A stretch of 64,000 nucleotides of DNA. Origin: Struthidea cinerea. Taxonomy: Eukaryota; Chordata; Aves; Passeriformes; Corcoracidae. Positions 50,061-63,762 of this stretch are shown in pieces. Below the pieces are notes generated by a model. It was not told the origin of the DNA and ran no database searches. It saw only the letters and a list, made by a program, of their open reading frames with translations. How positions within the stretch are numbered: position 1 is the stretch's first letter; each line of letters begins with the position of its first letter. The position numbers were made by a program, and so were the translations under genes. Where the stretch lies: NCBI GenBank assembly GCA_013397865.1, contig VZTI01005325.1, positions 1,899,757 through 1,963,756 on the forward strand. The letters are read 5' to 3'.

Positions 50061-53000
50061 CCTTTGTAAACTAATGCCATGCAATAAGGACCTTTCCTTT
50101 TTATGTTGGGATTAAAATTCAGCTTTCTGTGGTGAACCTTCTCAGCAGCACTTGAGACTGAGACAGGCAAAGGCTCAAAGCTTAATTTATCAGACTATAA
50201 TCATGAGAAGAAATTTAAAATGCAGAGAGCTATTAGCTTGACCTGTCCATACACTTGCCACAATGTGCTTCATGCCCTTGCCTCAGTAACTGACAGGAGT
50301 GTTTAATATAATCTCTCATTTCTAAAAACCAAAGCCATCCATGATGAAATCAGTATGGCTTTTGCCCTGTGAAAGCACTGGCACAGTACAGGAACAGAAG
50401 AATGCTGCCATGGGTGTATATAACACCCCTCGCTCAGGTGATGCTTGTCCTCATCAACCCAGCTCACCAACAGATCAATGGAGCAAACCTTTCCTCCTTC
50501 TTGTAAATCCAGGGTGTTCTCATCTGTACCTTACAAAATGTGAAACTGTATCTTTTCATCTTATTCGTGTACTTGCAGGAAATTATTTTTGCAATTATCA
50601 GATGTTTCAGATTCACTCTGACATTTAATCAACTACAAACACAGTTTATTGCTTGATGTGTTCAAGTGCCATGAACATTATCCCTTAAATAGAACATGTT
50701 TTGTTTTATGGTTTAATTAGTTACTGCTAAAAGACATTATCTTATTGCATTCATGCTTGTCTAGATTTTCTGTTTGCTGTAATTGGCAGATAAAATACAG
50801 GTATAGAGTATTAGCAGAAATCAAGTGTATATAATTTCATGCATTCTAACAATTTGCAAATAAAGACGTTTTTGAGAGTAATGAGAGTATGAACAGGTTT
50901 TGAAGAAATTAGCAGGCTCTGATGTTATCTTAGAGCACAAAGGTGGAGGCACTGCAAAGAGCACTTTGGTGGGTTTTTTTAAAAAATCACAGCAAAGCAA
51001 CTGTTCGGAAGTACAGTGTGTTGGCATCCACTTCACTTCTCAAATTCCTAGGAAGTTGTGCAAAATGGAGGTACTGTGCTCTTGTTTCAATGATGGAACA
51101 GAGTAGGTGGGATTCTCTGCAGTGTTTCTATCTAAATCTGCTCCAGCCAGCTTCAGGAGATGGGTCAGGCTTCAACAGTCTTGTCCATCAAAGTGGTTGT
51201 GCGTCTGCTGCTACCTCAACAGTGTGTATAGCTTGCAACTGCATGGTCACACTCCCCAGGCATAGTAAAGCTGGAAATGCAAATATTGGTCTTCTCTCCT
51301 TACGCTAGAGGTGATGTCTCCGTTCCAATAGTTCCTATGTGTTGTGCTTAAATATAATTGCAACTTAGCCCAGCTGGCCAAAGTGGAGCACAGACTTGTT
51401 CTGCTTAGCTCAGTGGTCCTCTGTCCTGCAGCCATGGGGGAATCCGTGGTCTGTTTGTCACCCTTGCAGAAGGCAATTTGAAATAAGCTGGTTTTCAGTA
51501 AACTAAATTCATGTAACAGTGACCCACATCTGCACTGGAAAATCCAGAGGTAATGAAACTCAGAGATGGAGGAAAACCAGTTCAGGATGGGCCTCTTTGA
51601 GAATTGCTATCCCTAGAAACTGTTATAACCAGAAGTGCTTTCTGGAGCACAACAGTGTGGTGGGTGCCTGAAACTTGCTGCAACTGCAGTGCATTAATAA
51701 TGTTTTAGATATCAATTCAGCAAACATGCGTTGAGACTTGAAGGATGTAGATGTATTCTTCATCACCGAAGTCTGAAAATACAGCTGGGCAAATTCTTTT
51801 CAGAAGATAATAAGCTCAAAAATGTGATTTCATGAATTTTTAGGCTGAAGTTGACAAAATGTTTTGAGGAAAAAATTGTAGGCTGTAACATCAAAGCGCT
51901 TCAATGTTTTCTAAAGTAGAGTTTTCCACTTTTTACTTGGGAGTGCTGTTCATAATTCAAAATGGGGGAAAAAATCAACAATCTAAAGCCCTAGGAGAAC
52001 TCATTTACTTTAAAACTTGCCAACATGTTATGAATACACTCCTCTCTTTCCTGTTGGATTTTTGGTTTAATAAAAGTTTGTTTTCTATCTGCCCAAACCA
52101 ACACTTCTTTTTTATTTCACCACTGCCACCACCACCACATTTTTTCAGTCTCTGTTCTCTTTTTTAATTCATTTCCACAGTCTTCATATTGCAACCAGGA
52201 CACAGCAGAATTTCAAAGCCTATCAAGTCGCATAGGAAAGTCAAATATGCTAATGCTAATGTTAATAATTTTAAGATGTTTGCAGACAGGATTAAAACAC
52301 AGCAATTCCTTTGACGGAGGAAAAAAGGGCTGATCAATCCCCACAGCCAAGCTTACTCACCACCAGCTTTTATTTTAGGGGATTTTACTCAGCAATCTTC
52401 TCTCACACAGGCAGGCTGGAGACATGCCTTGCACTGATTTCCTCTCTGTCCCTTTCCTCCCCTGGCTTCCTCCCAGCTCACGTCACAGCTCATGTCTGGC
52501 CGCAACGGCCATGCTCTTGTAAGGCTGCATTTCTCACTCTCTGCCCACCTATTGGAGCTGCTTCTGTAGCCACAACTGAGTTATTAATTAGAGTCATCTG
52601 GGCAGTCACAACTCATCACTGCTCCCTGTTCTGGGAATTCACTGGAGAATAACATCCGTGACCAGATCTTCCAGAACATACATACATGGAAATGCCTTGA
52701 ACAGTACTTCTTGCATACACTTTTCTTTCCCACAGGCATGCTGTTGACCTTCAAAATCTAGATTATTTATCTCATTTCAAACTAGTTCTGCATGCCATTG
52801 ATTTTGCTATGTAGGAGGATTCTCTTTGACCTATCATTGTAGCTCTGATGTAGGAAACATCATTTTTCCTTCCAAACAGGAGAAAATCAGATGGGGATGT
52901 TTTGAGAGCTTAATGAAATAATTAAAATAATCTCTACATAAATACTATTTAAGACTCTGTAAAAAGAAAAAGAGAATGAAAAGCAATGAAGAATACATTA

Positions 53001-54485
53001 ATTGGAATATTCTCATTTTAAAGGTATTACTTTTGCAGATGTTGACAAACCATATTGTAGACAAAATTAGCCAATTTATTATCTACATAACAATAATCAA
53101 GGATCACAAGGTTAAGAGTGTGAAATCTCTGTTGCATTCCAGAGTATATTTATTTCTATTATTTAAATCTGAGAACTAAAATGTACTGTGCTTATTAAAT
53201 CCTACTAAATAAACTGCGTATGGATAAAGGGGAGATGTCCTAGACAATAAAAACCCCTAGTATCTCTTCCCAGGTCTTTCAGGTCTTTCATATAGCTCTC
53301 CTAATTTGTGGTTTAATGAGAAAACCTGTGCAGGATCAACATCCTGTAGAGGAAGCAATGTCATAGAAAGTATTTTTGTTCCTGATGCAAATGCATCTCT
53401 TCCTCCTACCATTAGCATACTGGTTTTTTCTGTCATTAATTGATACTTATGTTGTGTTACTTATCTGCTGGCACACATTAATTTCAATGCTTTCATTGTC
53501 TGACATGACTCAGATTTCCAGGAGCATCTATGAGAGCTGGACACCCAGATCATAGAAAGGGGTTTCAGCAAGGCACTTTGCAGAAGGTCCTCAGAGATTC
53601 TACCCCAGCTGTAAGTGATTCTGGACATTCCTAAGCTCGAAATTGACCACACCTTCTCTACTTGACCACACAAGAAGTCTCTTGAGTCTCAACAGCCAGG
53701 CAATCACAGCAGGCTTGTTCTTTCATGTGTCTTGTTTGGAAAACAACTTTATAAGCAAAAATTTACTTGTGCAGATGTTCAGAGAAACATCAGAAACTCT
53801 GAATATCACTGCAACCAATGGCCCATGAACACAGAGAACCCCTTTCCGCCTTCTTGCTTTCAATTTCTTTTGACACTATATACAGTAAATTTCATCAATA
53901 CCCTCGGAAAGTCCCAACAGCAAAGCCACAAACCATAAAACATTTCCAGTCTAGCATCATTTACACAACTTCACCAAAGGCTTCTTCTGCTGATTAACTA
54001 GTTTATCACTTAAACCAGTCATTTAATAGTCCACAAAAGTCTGTAATAAAATGCTCCGCTGGTAATTATTGTAATTAGGCATACCTGTCATTTTAAATCT
54101 GATTCTGCATGCATCTCCAGAGATTTAATCATTCAAGGTAGATCACCAAGTAGCTGGTTGAGTTAATTATTTGAATAATCTACAATTCAGACACTTAATA
54201 TTATACCTAAGTATTCCCAAGTGTGCCTGCATTTTCTGATCAAGTCTGCAGAAGTTTGGCAACGCTAAAGGGAAGCTTTGCTCTCGGTTGTAACAGTACA
54301 AGATAAGGGCATTGTTAATCCATTGCTGCTGTGGATTCTTCTGTCCCCAGATGAAATGGGTTGGCATGAAGACTCATGTGTATCTGGGCAGTCAGACCAA
54401 GAGTTTCAACGAAATCAAGAGTTGAAACGCTGAGGCTACGTGAAGTTGAACAAAGAAATTTAATCTCGACTTGTCACTTTTAGAG
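50061..54485. other. Unique non-coding sequence
   Basis: No gene is supported. The 113- and 121-codon plus-strand frames (52311-52652, 50943-51308) have no recognised domain. A short direct repeat (GGTCTTTCA twice) lies near 53273-53290. Confidence 0.5.
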
Positions 54486-54632
54486 CTGTGCGGTGGTTTG
54501 ACCCTGGCTGGATGCCAGGTGCCCACCAAAGCTGCTCTTTTACTCTCCCTCTTCAGAGAGATGGGGGAAGAGAAATTTTAAAGAAGGCTCATGGATCAGA
54601 ACGAGGAGATCTGTTGGACTTGGGGGAAAGCT
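54486..54632. mobile_element. Truncated endogenous-retrovirus LTR fragment
   Basis: The start, GGTGGTTTGACCCTGGCTGG, followed by ATGCCAGGTGCCCACCAAAG, matches from memory the beginning of an LTR family widespread in songbirds. It runs through a GGGGGAAGAGAAA block and ends around GACTTGGGGGAAAG, where the family copy seems shortened by an internal deletion. I find no matching CA end, target duplication, second LTR or internal coding remnant. Orientation is uncertain. A repeat-library search would settle the name and extent. Confidence 0.55.
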
Positions 54633-57600
54633 GCTGGCAGCTTCCCAGAGAATCTATCCCTGTAGCCATGCCCCACCACTACAAAAAACCTTATCAAGCA
54701 AACCCAACAAACATTGAAAATAAAAGGAGCCTGTGTCTTAGTTGCAGGTCCTAAGAATAAATCCAAGATTCCTTCAGGTTTCAAGTGAGACTTTTTTGGT
54801 TTAGTGATGGAATCTGGAATTAAAATGTGCTCAGAAGAGTATGAAAGCAACCACCTAAAGCATTTAAAGGAGCTCAGCGAGACCACCACTGTAACTCTCT
54901 TATTTAATGTCTCCACTCTACTACCTCTTTTTAGGGAGGAGAACTGATGGCCTTTACCAGTTACCCTAACAAACATATGAACCACTCAGTCTGTTGAAGG
55001 AAGAAACAACTCAAATGCCCACAAAGTCTATTTTTTTTTCTGAGAAAACATGGATGGGGGAATAGCACTTAAAGATGAAGGACATGAAGCCCAAAGAGAT
55101 TTTTGGATATTACAAACCAGCAATATGCTGCCCTGGCAGACCGGGCACAAGCTCTGCTGTGACTCAACTACTGCTAGCAATGAGCAGTGTAAAAAACACT
55201 GAAAGAGCTATCAGTAGTCTCACTTGAAAACTTCAGTGTCATTCCTCTTCCTCACTCTTCTTCCTCCTCTTACTTGTAGCAGAATCAGCCCTGTCCTTCC
55301 CTCCAAGTTGGGATCATAGAGATCAAGAACAGGCAAGGGAGCTCCTGAACTGTAACAAGAAGCTTTGTGCAGAAGGTCCAATATAGCAGTGGGAGAATGA
55401 ATTCCTTCAAAAGAAGGGAGCAAATAAGAATGCAAATCTATTCAAGAAATGAATATAATAGTCCTCATGATCTCTGTTGCGGAGGAAGAAGACAGCTGAC
55501 CTGTGATCTGTAAATTCTAGAGGTTGCTGCTTATCTTTAATCTTCCCTTTCTTTAAGAATTTTCAAAATAAGATATGAAAGAAGACTGCAGCTTTCTCCC
55601 ATGTAATAAAGGTAGTAAAGCATGATATTCATAAAGGTCACTGTGCCTTAGCAGAGGAGGAGAGATGGATTTCTATTACTGGATTTCTCTCTTCTGTCTG
55701 CTTTTGTATGAATCACAAGCTGACGTAATTTGAACTTAGAGGATACTTGATAAAAAGATAAAACATTTGTTTACCCCACTGTGCTTGCAGACTACACTGA
55801 CAGAGGCACTGCTATTTACAGAGAGGTGGGTGATGTAATCCACCTCTGCAGATTCCAGCAAGTACTCAGGAACTTTGAAGGGGTTGGGAGCATCATGAGA
55901 CTCTCCCCCTCCTTTGCATCTCTTTGGGCTTGGAGCAAAGAATGTGTCTGCCACATCCTGGTGTGCACTTTTCCTGGTCTGCACCGACAGGGAGGGCAAG
56001 GGCTAACCTGGGAAACTGCAGAGGGTTCATCCCATCCTCAGATTGTTTACATGTGTCCTTTGCAGTGTGGCTAATCCTTGAGAAAGCAAGTGCCTGTAAG
56101 AACCCAGCGCTTCCTCACTACAGAGCAAAAAGACTGTCTTTTAAGTTGCCATACGTGAAGCTGCATTTTTTAACAAGTGTTTAGCATACAATTTTTCCAA
56201 GTGGTGATGTGCAGCAGGCAGTTCATTAAGATGTATCTTCATCTAATTGAGTGTTTTCCACTTACAGTATCATTTGGCCAAAAGCCAAATGAGAGAACTT
56301 ACGAGGTAAGGTACGTGTCATGTACAGCACATCCCAAATCCTGCAATACACCCACAGAACCATGGATTGCAGAGGCTGATATGAGCTTGGGAGACGGCCT
56401 CAAATTGAATAATGATGATCTGCATTTTCACTGCCACCTGATGCACTCCTGAGGCTGCAGTCACATGGCCCCAATCAAAGGTAGGTTTTGCTAGTGTAAA
56501 TTTATTTTGTGTCGATAGTAGTAGATAAGAATAATACACATAGCACCTTCTATTGAAACCATATGTTAAATCAAGTTCATGCTTTAATAAAAATGTACAT
56601 CTCTAAGGAGAAATATGAATAGTAAAGGTATTGCTTAGCAGGAAAAAGGTTGGAGAAATTATGGATGGCACCTTATAAATGGTAGTTCAAGGAAGTTCAC
56701 TGAGCCTGAAATGTTGCAGCACTCTTAAGTTTAACCCCGACCCCTGGAAGGTGCATTCTTTACAGTTACTATATATCCATGAAAAATTGTGTTTTCTGTG
56801 GAAAGCATGACTGGCTTCTTGTTGCATCTTTATGTTTTCTTTCCCGTAGAGAAAAGGAAATAGAGACTCCCAGGCTAATATTTTGAAAACAGCCAGCAAG
56901 GGTCTGGTCTTATCCTGCTGAGGCAAATAGAATTCTGGATATATAGATTTTTATAGATATAGAAATCCAAATAGATTTTTGGAAAGGAGCAGAGCTGCCT
57001 CTGCACTGGAGAGTTTGGGAAACACTGTCCTGCTGTTTGCAATCATGCCTTTACAAAATAATTGTAACTATATTTTATGTTCTACATGCTGTTTCACAGC
57101 CTTTGTAAAATGATCAGGAATTAACCATCAGAAAAGCCTGACTTGCATTTTCCAAAATGGGAAAGAAACCTTCCAAAACACAATATGTCTAAACTTGATA
57201 ATATTTTAAATTTCTATTTGCCTGGGTATTCAGCTGATAGATTGTCAGGCTTACAAAGTCGAACACTCATCTGCATGTGTCTGCACAGCGTAATCCCATC
57301 AAGCCAGCTTTTCAGGGTCCTTGCTCAAGGAGCTCAAGGCTTCTTCCTGATTCCAGGAAAGGTGACTCTCAAACAGGGCCCAATGCACTTCTATTTTCCA
57401 TAACTAATGCTTTCAAATTGACAGCCTAATGTCTTTGAAGACAAAGATTCCACCGTTTTTTACACAGCACTTGCTAAGGTAGTTCTAGTCTCTCTATACG
57501 AATATAATGTCCAACAACATTTATTTCAGTATAAATTTTGAGGTACAGAAAAACTTGTGAGGAATAAAATCTGTTCCTTTGCTTCTGATCAAGCACAGAA

Positions 57601-59372
57601 TACCTATTATGTATCTCCACTTCCTCTGTGTGTCAGGCTATTCTTTGCTTCCAGCTTTGCCTTCAAAATTATGCATGCACTTCCCAAATAATGCGACAGA
57701 AAACTGTTGGCTCAATGGGAATCAATAAGCAAGGAAAAGTCATCAGTCTCAATAGGAGCAAAAGGTCCGATGGGAAAAAATGATGTCTCTGTTTCTCAAA
57801 AAGGCCAAAAGGGAAATCAATGGCACCATTAAAAGAACGCAGTGCAGAGGAACTAGATCAGTCTTTGACAACTTATTTTTTGCCATCGTGTTTCCCCCCC
57901 ACCAACACACACACAAAAAAAACCAAACCATAATCTATTTTAAGTGTCCCTTGGACAACAAAATACTCCAGTCCTCCCAAATGAGGGATGTGATCATCTG
58001 AAGCAGTTCTGTTGCTAAGAGACTTGCTAACATTAAAGCCAGGACAATGTATTAATCAGCCTCCTGCATTTGTTAAGGCAATCTCCCAGTGTCCTGTGCC
58101 TTCTGTGCTCTTGTGAATTGGCTGGAGGTTGAAGTTAATAAACTGGCTCCACGCTCTGAAGAGTTTGCAAACAGTAAAGTAAACATTTCACCTCATCATG
58201 AGCTCCCAAGAAAAGGGCTGGCTGGGCCAGTGAAGAAAAGCTTTGGCTTCTTGTAAAATAGGGAGTGCACCCAAAGTGAACAGTATTGAAAAATACTAGG
58301 TAGTTGTTTCAGGGTTCTTACACTAAACAGTTCTGCAGAGCTTCAGTGTTTAGTGCTCATCTGTAGCTGAACAGAGCTCCATCCAGTTCATTCAATCACC
58401 TACTTTAATAAAGAATGTAACTTTTTAAACCACAGTATTGAATTCCAGAAATACTGAAAAGAAAATGCACATCATGGGCTGTATAAAAAGTTTACTGAAA
58501 GGTAATACGATTTCCCCATAATACTGATTACTGTGGCACAGGTTCAATAAGTTAAATGATGCATGCTCAAAGAAGTGGCAGCTGATTTTCCCAGAGAATA
58601 AGTAGGATACTAGGCTTTTGAGACTGGAGAGTTCACTTGTGTAAGTCCATAATTGGAGAAAAGCATTGAGGGTTAGTAACCTGAGCACAGGACTGGTCAG
58701 CAGGAGTGCTTGGTAAAGGTGTATTTGCACAAATTTTACCATTTTTCTCTTAGATGGGGGTGGGAGATAATCAAGGCATTGTGAACAAAAAAGCATTGAG
58801 AGTAATGCATTTCAGTCCACATAGATTTTTCCAAGAGCACAGTGATGTTCTTGAATTGGCTGAAATTTGGACCCATTTCCAATTATTTCCTGTTAGTAAG
58901 GTATTGTATTTCTCTGAGTCTGATACACACCGACCTCTACTCCTGCCTCAACATATGGTGTCCTTTTTCCATAGAAACTCAATAGCAGCAGAATGCCTCG
59001 TGATTGATCTCCTTTGAATGTTAACAAGCAAAGAACACGCCATTAATAAAATCCAAAGTATGAAAATCTATCTGTCATCAGTATGATGAATCTAGCCCAT
59101 AATTCCACAAATCAAATCCCTCTGTGAAAGCAATGGCTGTTCACAGATCAATTTGTGGATTCAGAGTAAATCAAAAATGAACTGCCCAGAAGCTAAACAT
59201 TGAGTCCATCTAATTTAAAAAGCATTCTAGTTGCTAGGTCAGATTATTCACACAGAGTTAGTATATGGCTGCTTATACCTACAGCTGCAGATTGGAGTCA
59301 CCATTTTAAACACTCTTACCAGCGAAAAGTGGGTACTTGGCAAAACTGTGGAAATGAGCCAGCACATAAGGA
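54633..59372. other. Unique non-coding sequence
   Basis: No gene is supported. A CA-rich and C-rich stretch lies near 57893-57920. Frames of up to 129 codons (54596-54985, minus) have no domain. Confidence 0.5.
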
Positions 59373-59416
59373 GTGAGCTGGATGTGGACATTTGGTGAGC
59401 TGGATGTGGACATTTG
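59373..59416. repeat. Tandem duplication, 22-base unit x2
   Basis: Two exact adjacent copies of a 22-base unit beginning GTGAGCTGGATG and ending GACATTTG lie at 59373-59394 and 59395-59416. Their identity suggests a recent slippage event. Confidence 0.95.
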
Positions 59417-62400
59417 CTGTACTCCCAAGTTACAAGTTTTTGTGGCTGATTTTTTCTTTTTGTCTTTACAGGCAAAAACATTACAAATATTGTCTTACTC
59501 TCTGGGGGGAAAAAAAGGGACAATCTGCAAAAAAGAGTCCTTTCACCTCTAAGCTGATCACAAGCCATGGCTTTCTTTATATGCAAACGTGAAGAATGAA
59601 ATCCAGTAGACACAAAGGTGGGTCTTTTTTTCCGATGGCTTTCCCCATCCACCCAGGGAAGAATTTGGGTTCCTAGGCAGCTATGCTTAGGCTGCCTAAA
59701 TAGTGCAGGAAGAAAGGTACAAAACTGAAAGCAGAAGAAAAGCTTTACAACTTTGCTGTTAAGAATTAGTTTTTGGAAACAGTGGCTGTTTGTGGTTTGT
59801 CCTGGGTTCGTTTCAGAAACTCTTTCATGTAAAACTTAGAATTAGTTCCATGAGGACAGACAATACTTGCACCTTTGCCACCTTAGTGCTCTGCCTGCTG
59901 TGCCACTCTGCTTCCTCTCCTGCTACTGCCAGTCCCTGGGACTTGAATTCCCTTCTGCTAGATAGAAATTTTCAGCAGCTCAGCTACTCCAGCTCAAACA
60001 GCCTCTTGCCAAGTGATTAGAGAAGTCTCCAAAGGGACAGCTCTCCTTCTTCACTCTCTGCTGCGTATCTTTATTGACAGCCCTAACCTCTACTGTTACA
60101 GAAATGATGAACTATATGTCCATCTTTTGAAGGAAAAGCCTGAGCCTAGTATCTTTTCCTAAGCATGGGATAGCTTTCCTTCTTTCTACCTTTGCAGATG
60201 CACTTAATAAAAAAGTGTTTTCCTGTCAATCCCCTCTCCACAATATTTGGTGTTAGATGGTATAAGCATTCCTTGTCTATGCTGTATATAGTCCCAGCCA
60301 AGCCACAGCTTTCCTCAGTGAGTGTGTGCAACAGCCGGAGCACCCTGTAGATCATCTCACACAGTTCAAGCTGAACTGTATCAAAACACACAGGGAAAAT
60401 CCTGTCCACTCACTGTGGTGATTAACCCCAGGATGTTTGCTGGACTTTGCAATGCCTCTGGCACTTTTGAGCATGAAATGCCATTGGCTGGGAGGAAAGA
60501 CCTGGCAGGAGGACAGGAAACAGCACTCTGCCTTCTCTATTTAATCATCACCATATTTTGTTCATTTTTGTCTGCAGAAACCACTTAATTCAATATGGAT
60601 ACACAGCTAAGAGCAATAAGGAATTGGAATAGTATTTTACAGATCAGGCACCAGTGGAACTGAACACTTACATAATTCTGAGAGGATTTTGTGTGTCAGT
60701 CTGTGCTTGCCAGAAACAAAGAGCAGGAGAATCTCCAAAATGGAAAGTCAGTGTCCAGTTCAACCATTAAAATCTGGCAGAAAAGCAAAAAAGTTTGTGC
60801 TGGTAAAAACCAACTGCTAGAGAAAAGAGGAATAAGACACAGGAAAGGAGAGCTGAGCCCTCAGAAGCAGCTTTTCAAGTGTCCAGCACAGCAAAAACAC
60901 ATTAAGGAAAAACTTTTACTATCAGTAGTAAACAACAAACACAGGTGATCAGGGAAATGCAGGGATTGATAGAGAAGTGGGTATGAAGACAATAACCTTG
61001 TAGATGAAACACTAACCTCATGTCAGTCAGGGAATACAAGGTACAGCCCTAGAAAACCACCAGTGAAAATGAAACCAGGCCTGCACAAGCTGTGAAGACA
61101 AATAAAAGCTTCTGCAGTCATATAAAGCAGTAATCTTGCTGAGCGAACACTGTAGGCTTTGAAAGACAGGGCAAGCATACAGAACCAGGAATCCCAACGA
61201 CTTCCTTACATCTATGCTCACCAGGGACATGGGAGGAAGCAGGAATAATTTTGCTGCATGCAAACAGGGGAGGAAGAAAATAACTAGCAAGTAAGGAAGG
61301 TCAGAAAGAAATTAGATCAGTCAAAAAAACTCCAGATATCTTCAGGACTTGACAAAATAGGATATTTTCAATATTTTCATTGATGGTAGCTAGGGACTAG
61401 AGAGAAATTAATCTGACCTCCCCTGTTTTAAGATGTTAGCAAGGGAGGAACCATGAAAATACGGCCCTTTACAAAGAGGTTCACAGGTGTTTTCCAGTGA
61501 AATCATTAGCTGATTTTGCTATCTCTTTATTAATGAGATACAAATTGACTATTTTGTTTCTTTAATAAGTAAATAATTGTATCTCATCTCAACAAGCTTC
61601 AGAAGAATAGAGGTTTTGTGTCCAAGAGAAGTCCAGGTCTTTTTCCCTCCCTTTTTCCCTTTGTTTGGCTGCTGTTGTTTCAGAAACCTGGCCTTTAACA
61701 ACCAACCCTCTTTTCAGCTGGAGACTGCAGTGAAGTCGCAAGTCCACGATGATGATATAAAATTGTTGCCATGAAAACAAAAGCCATGCTACAGATTCAA
61801 TACCAGCAGTTTTCCAAGATTCAGAAGAGGGCAAGAAAGTCCGTGGAAGTGATGAATCTTACTTGAAATCATGTCCTTCATAAACAAACATATGAAACAA
61901 CAGAACATAAGACTGTCACTGTTAATTGGAGACACATGAATATTTTTAATCTTGAGGCCTCACTAAAATGCATTAACTGCTATGAAATGTGACAGAGCCC
62001 TGGTCTGACTTTTTGTAGGGGAACATGAATGCCATCAAACTTGTGCTAGAGTGCTACAAAAGAAATGTGCTTTGCATATTGGATCTTAGGTCAGATATTT
62101 TCTCTGACACACTGACGGCATTTTTTTGCACTTACGTTACAATACGTGAGATTTTACCTTAAAATTTAGTTCCTGCCAACACACGGATTTATCTTAATAT
62201 CACATATTTCACTTAAAATGCATCTCTGAGGACAAATTTGAAAATATGTACCTGGCATGCCCTGACAGAAAATAAGGACAGACACAATCTTTAAATTTTT
62301 TTTCAAAAGATCCATTTGCCTTTTAGTTAAATCACATTTTCATTAGGACTGACTTCTGTCTTTTTGTTTGCTACTAGCAAAACTGCCTGTATGAATTAAT

Positions 62401-63344
62401 GCAAAATAGAATTTGAACATTACAAATAACACACATGCTCTGCTTTTTTTCAGTCACCAAAGATAGCAACTGACACTTTTCAAAGGAGTTGCTTTAATTG
62501 CTGCACAAAACCTTGTGGCTTGGTTCTGTCGTGCTGTGTGACTTGTCTAACCTTGGTGGGTTTACGCGATGTGTAAAACCAGATGTATAAACCCAAAAGG
62601 AGGAAAAAAGCATTTTGGCAGATATATGGAGCAGTAAGCAGTGCAATGTCTGATCTGATGGACCATAGAGTGGTCAGAAACAAGGTGGTGTAGAGCTACA
62701 TCCCACCAAAACAGCATTGTTACCCAGGAATTAGGGCAAGCTGAGGAGCTTTCCCTGCAAACTTTAAGGAATGTTGGAGTGAAACAAATCATTGTCTCAT
62801 AGCAGATTTTTTGTAGGGCTAGAAAGACACTGTGAATGTTCACTTTTTCAATACTGATGTTCCTGTCACTCCCAACATATCCTTCAACCTCTTCATAATG
62901 GTGGAACAGACCGTATAGCTTTACCTTCAGAAACACCTTGTTGCCATAAGTAGGTCCCTGAGAAGAACAGTTTTTGTGTCCTAAACACTTCTGCTCCTGT
63001 TTAAATATTTAAAGGCTTTTAGGAGTTTCAGTAAGAATGAAGCAAGACAAAAGTTGTCTGTTGTAACTACATCACACGTGGAGCCTCGTCCTTTCCCTCT
63101 CCTGCATTGTTTTCTAGACAGTGTTGCAAGGACTTCAGCAGTAAAGCTCACTGGGTTTCAGCAGGCTGGACAGAGCACCCCGTGCTAGGCTTTGGTGGTT
63201 TTCATTTATAAGATAGCTGTTGCCCACACTGCAGTAGTATCAGCACTGCCAGATGCTATTGGCCACTTGGGTTTGAACTTCTCCTTAGCAGTAAATGGTC
63301 TAATCAGCATGGTAAGTAGCTGTGTGCTCATAACAAAGCAACAA
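59417..63344. other. Unique non-coding sequence
   Basis: No gene is supported. The phrase TAGGCAGCTATGCTTAGGCT near 59674-59693, followed by GCCTAAATAG, echoes the possible ancient repeat at 37590-37865. Frames at 61577-61834 and 62480-62936 have no domains. Confidence 0.5.
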
Positions 63345-63440
63345 ATTATTATCATTATTGTTGCTGTTGTTACTATTATTATTATTATTACCATTATCAT
63401 CATCATCATCATCATCATGGTAATCATTATTATAATTATC
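63345..63440. repeat. Compound (ATT/ATC)n trinucleotide microsatellite
   Basis: About 95 bases of ATT, ATC and GTT units, including an uninterrupted ATC run around 63395-63418. Frames that translate it as poly-Ile or poly-Met are artefacts. Confidence 0.95.
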
Positions 63441-63721
63441 AACATGAACTGAGAAGCTGTTAAAAATGTTAGCCTAATTAAGGTGAGGAAAATTACATTT
63501 TCTGATATTATTGGAATTCTTTACGAGTTTAAGTATGGGGTAAAAACGCCTCAATCTGAAGGCATATTCTGCAGTTGCCAATTTTGCCAACCATGCCATT
63601 GGTGAATATTCCAGGAAAGTATTTTAGCATCTTATTACGGAAAAAAATACTCAGAATGCACATGGACTGGAAAACTTTATTCCATGCACTATGCGCACTA
63701 CTCATCTTGCTTTTCTGAGAG

Positions 63722-63747
63722 TTAATTAATTAATTAATTAATTAATT
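63722..63747. repeat. (TTAA)n microsatellite
   Basis: Six and a half TTAA units. It sits 15 bases from the 3' end of the adjacent CR1. Confidence 0.97.
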
Positions 63748-63762
63748 TACCAGTAGCCCTCA

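Noticed and set aside
59770..59830. LTR start suggested by GTCCTGGGTTCG
   Set aside because: Similarity to songbird LTR starts covers only about a dozen bases, with no end, inverted repeat or target duplication.
63192..63452. Isoleucine- or methionine-rich frames as a membrane peptide
   Set aside because: They translate a trinucleotide microsatellite.
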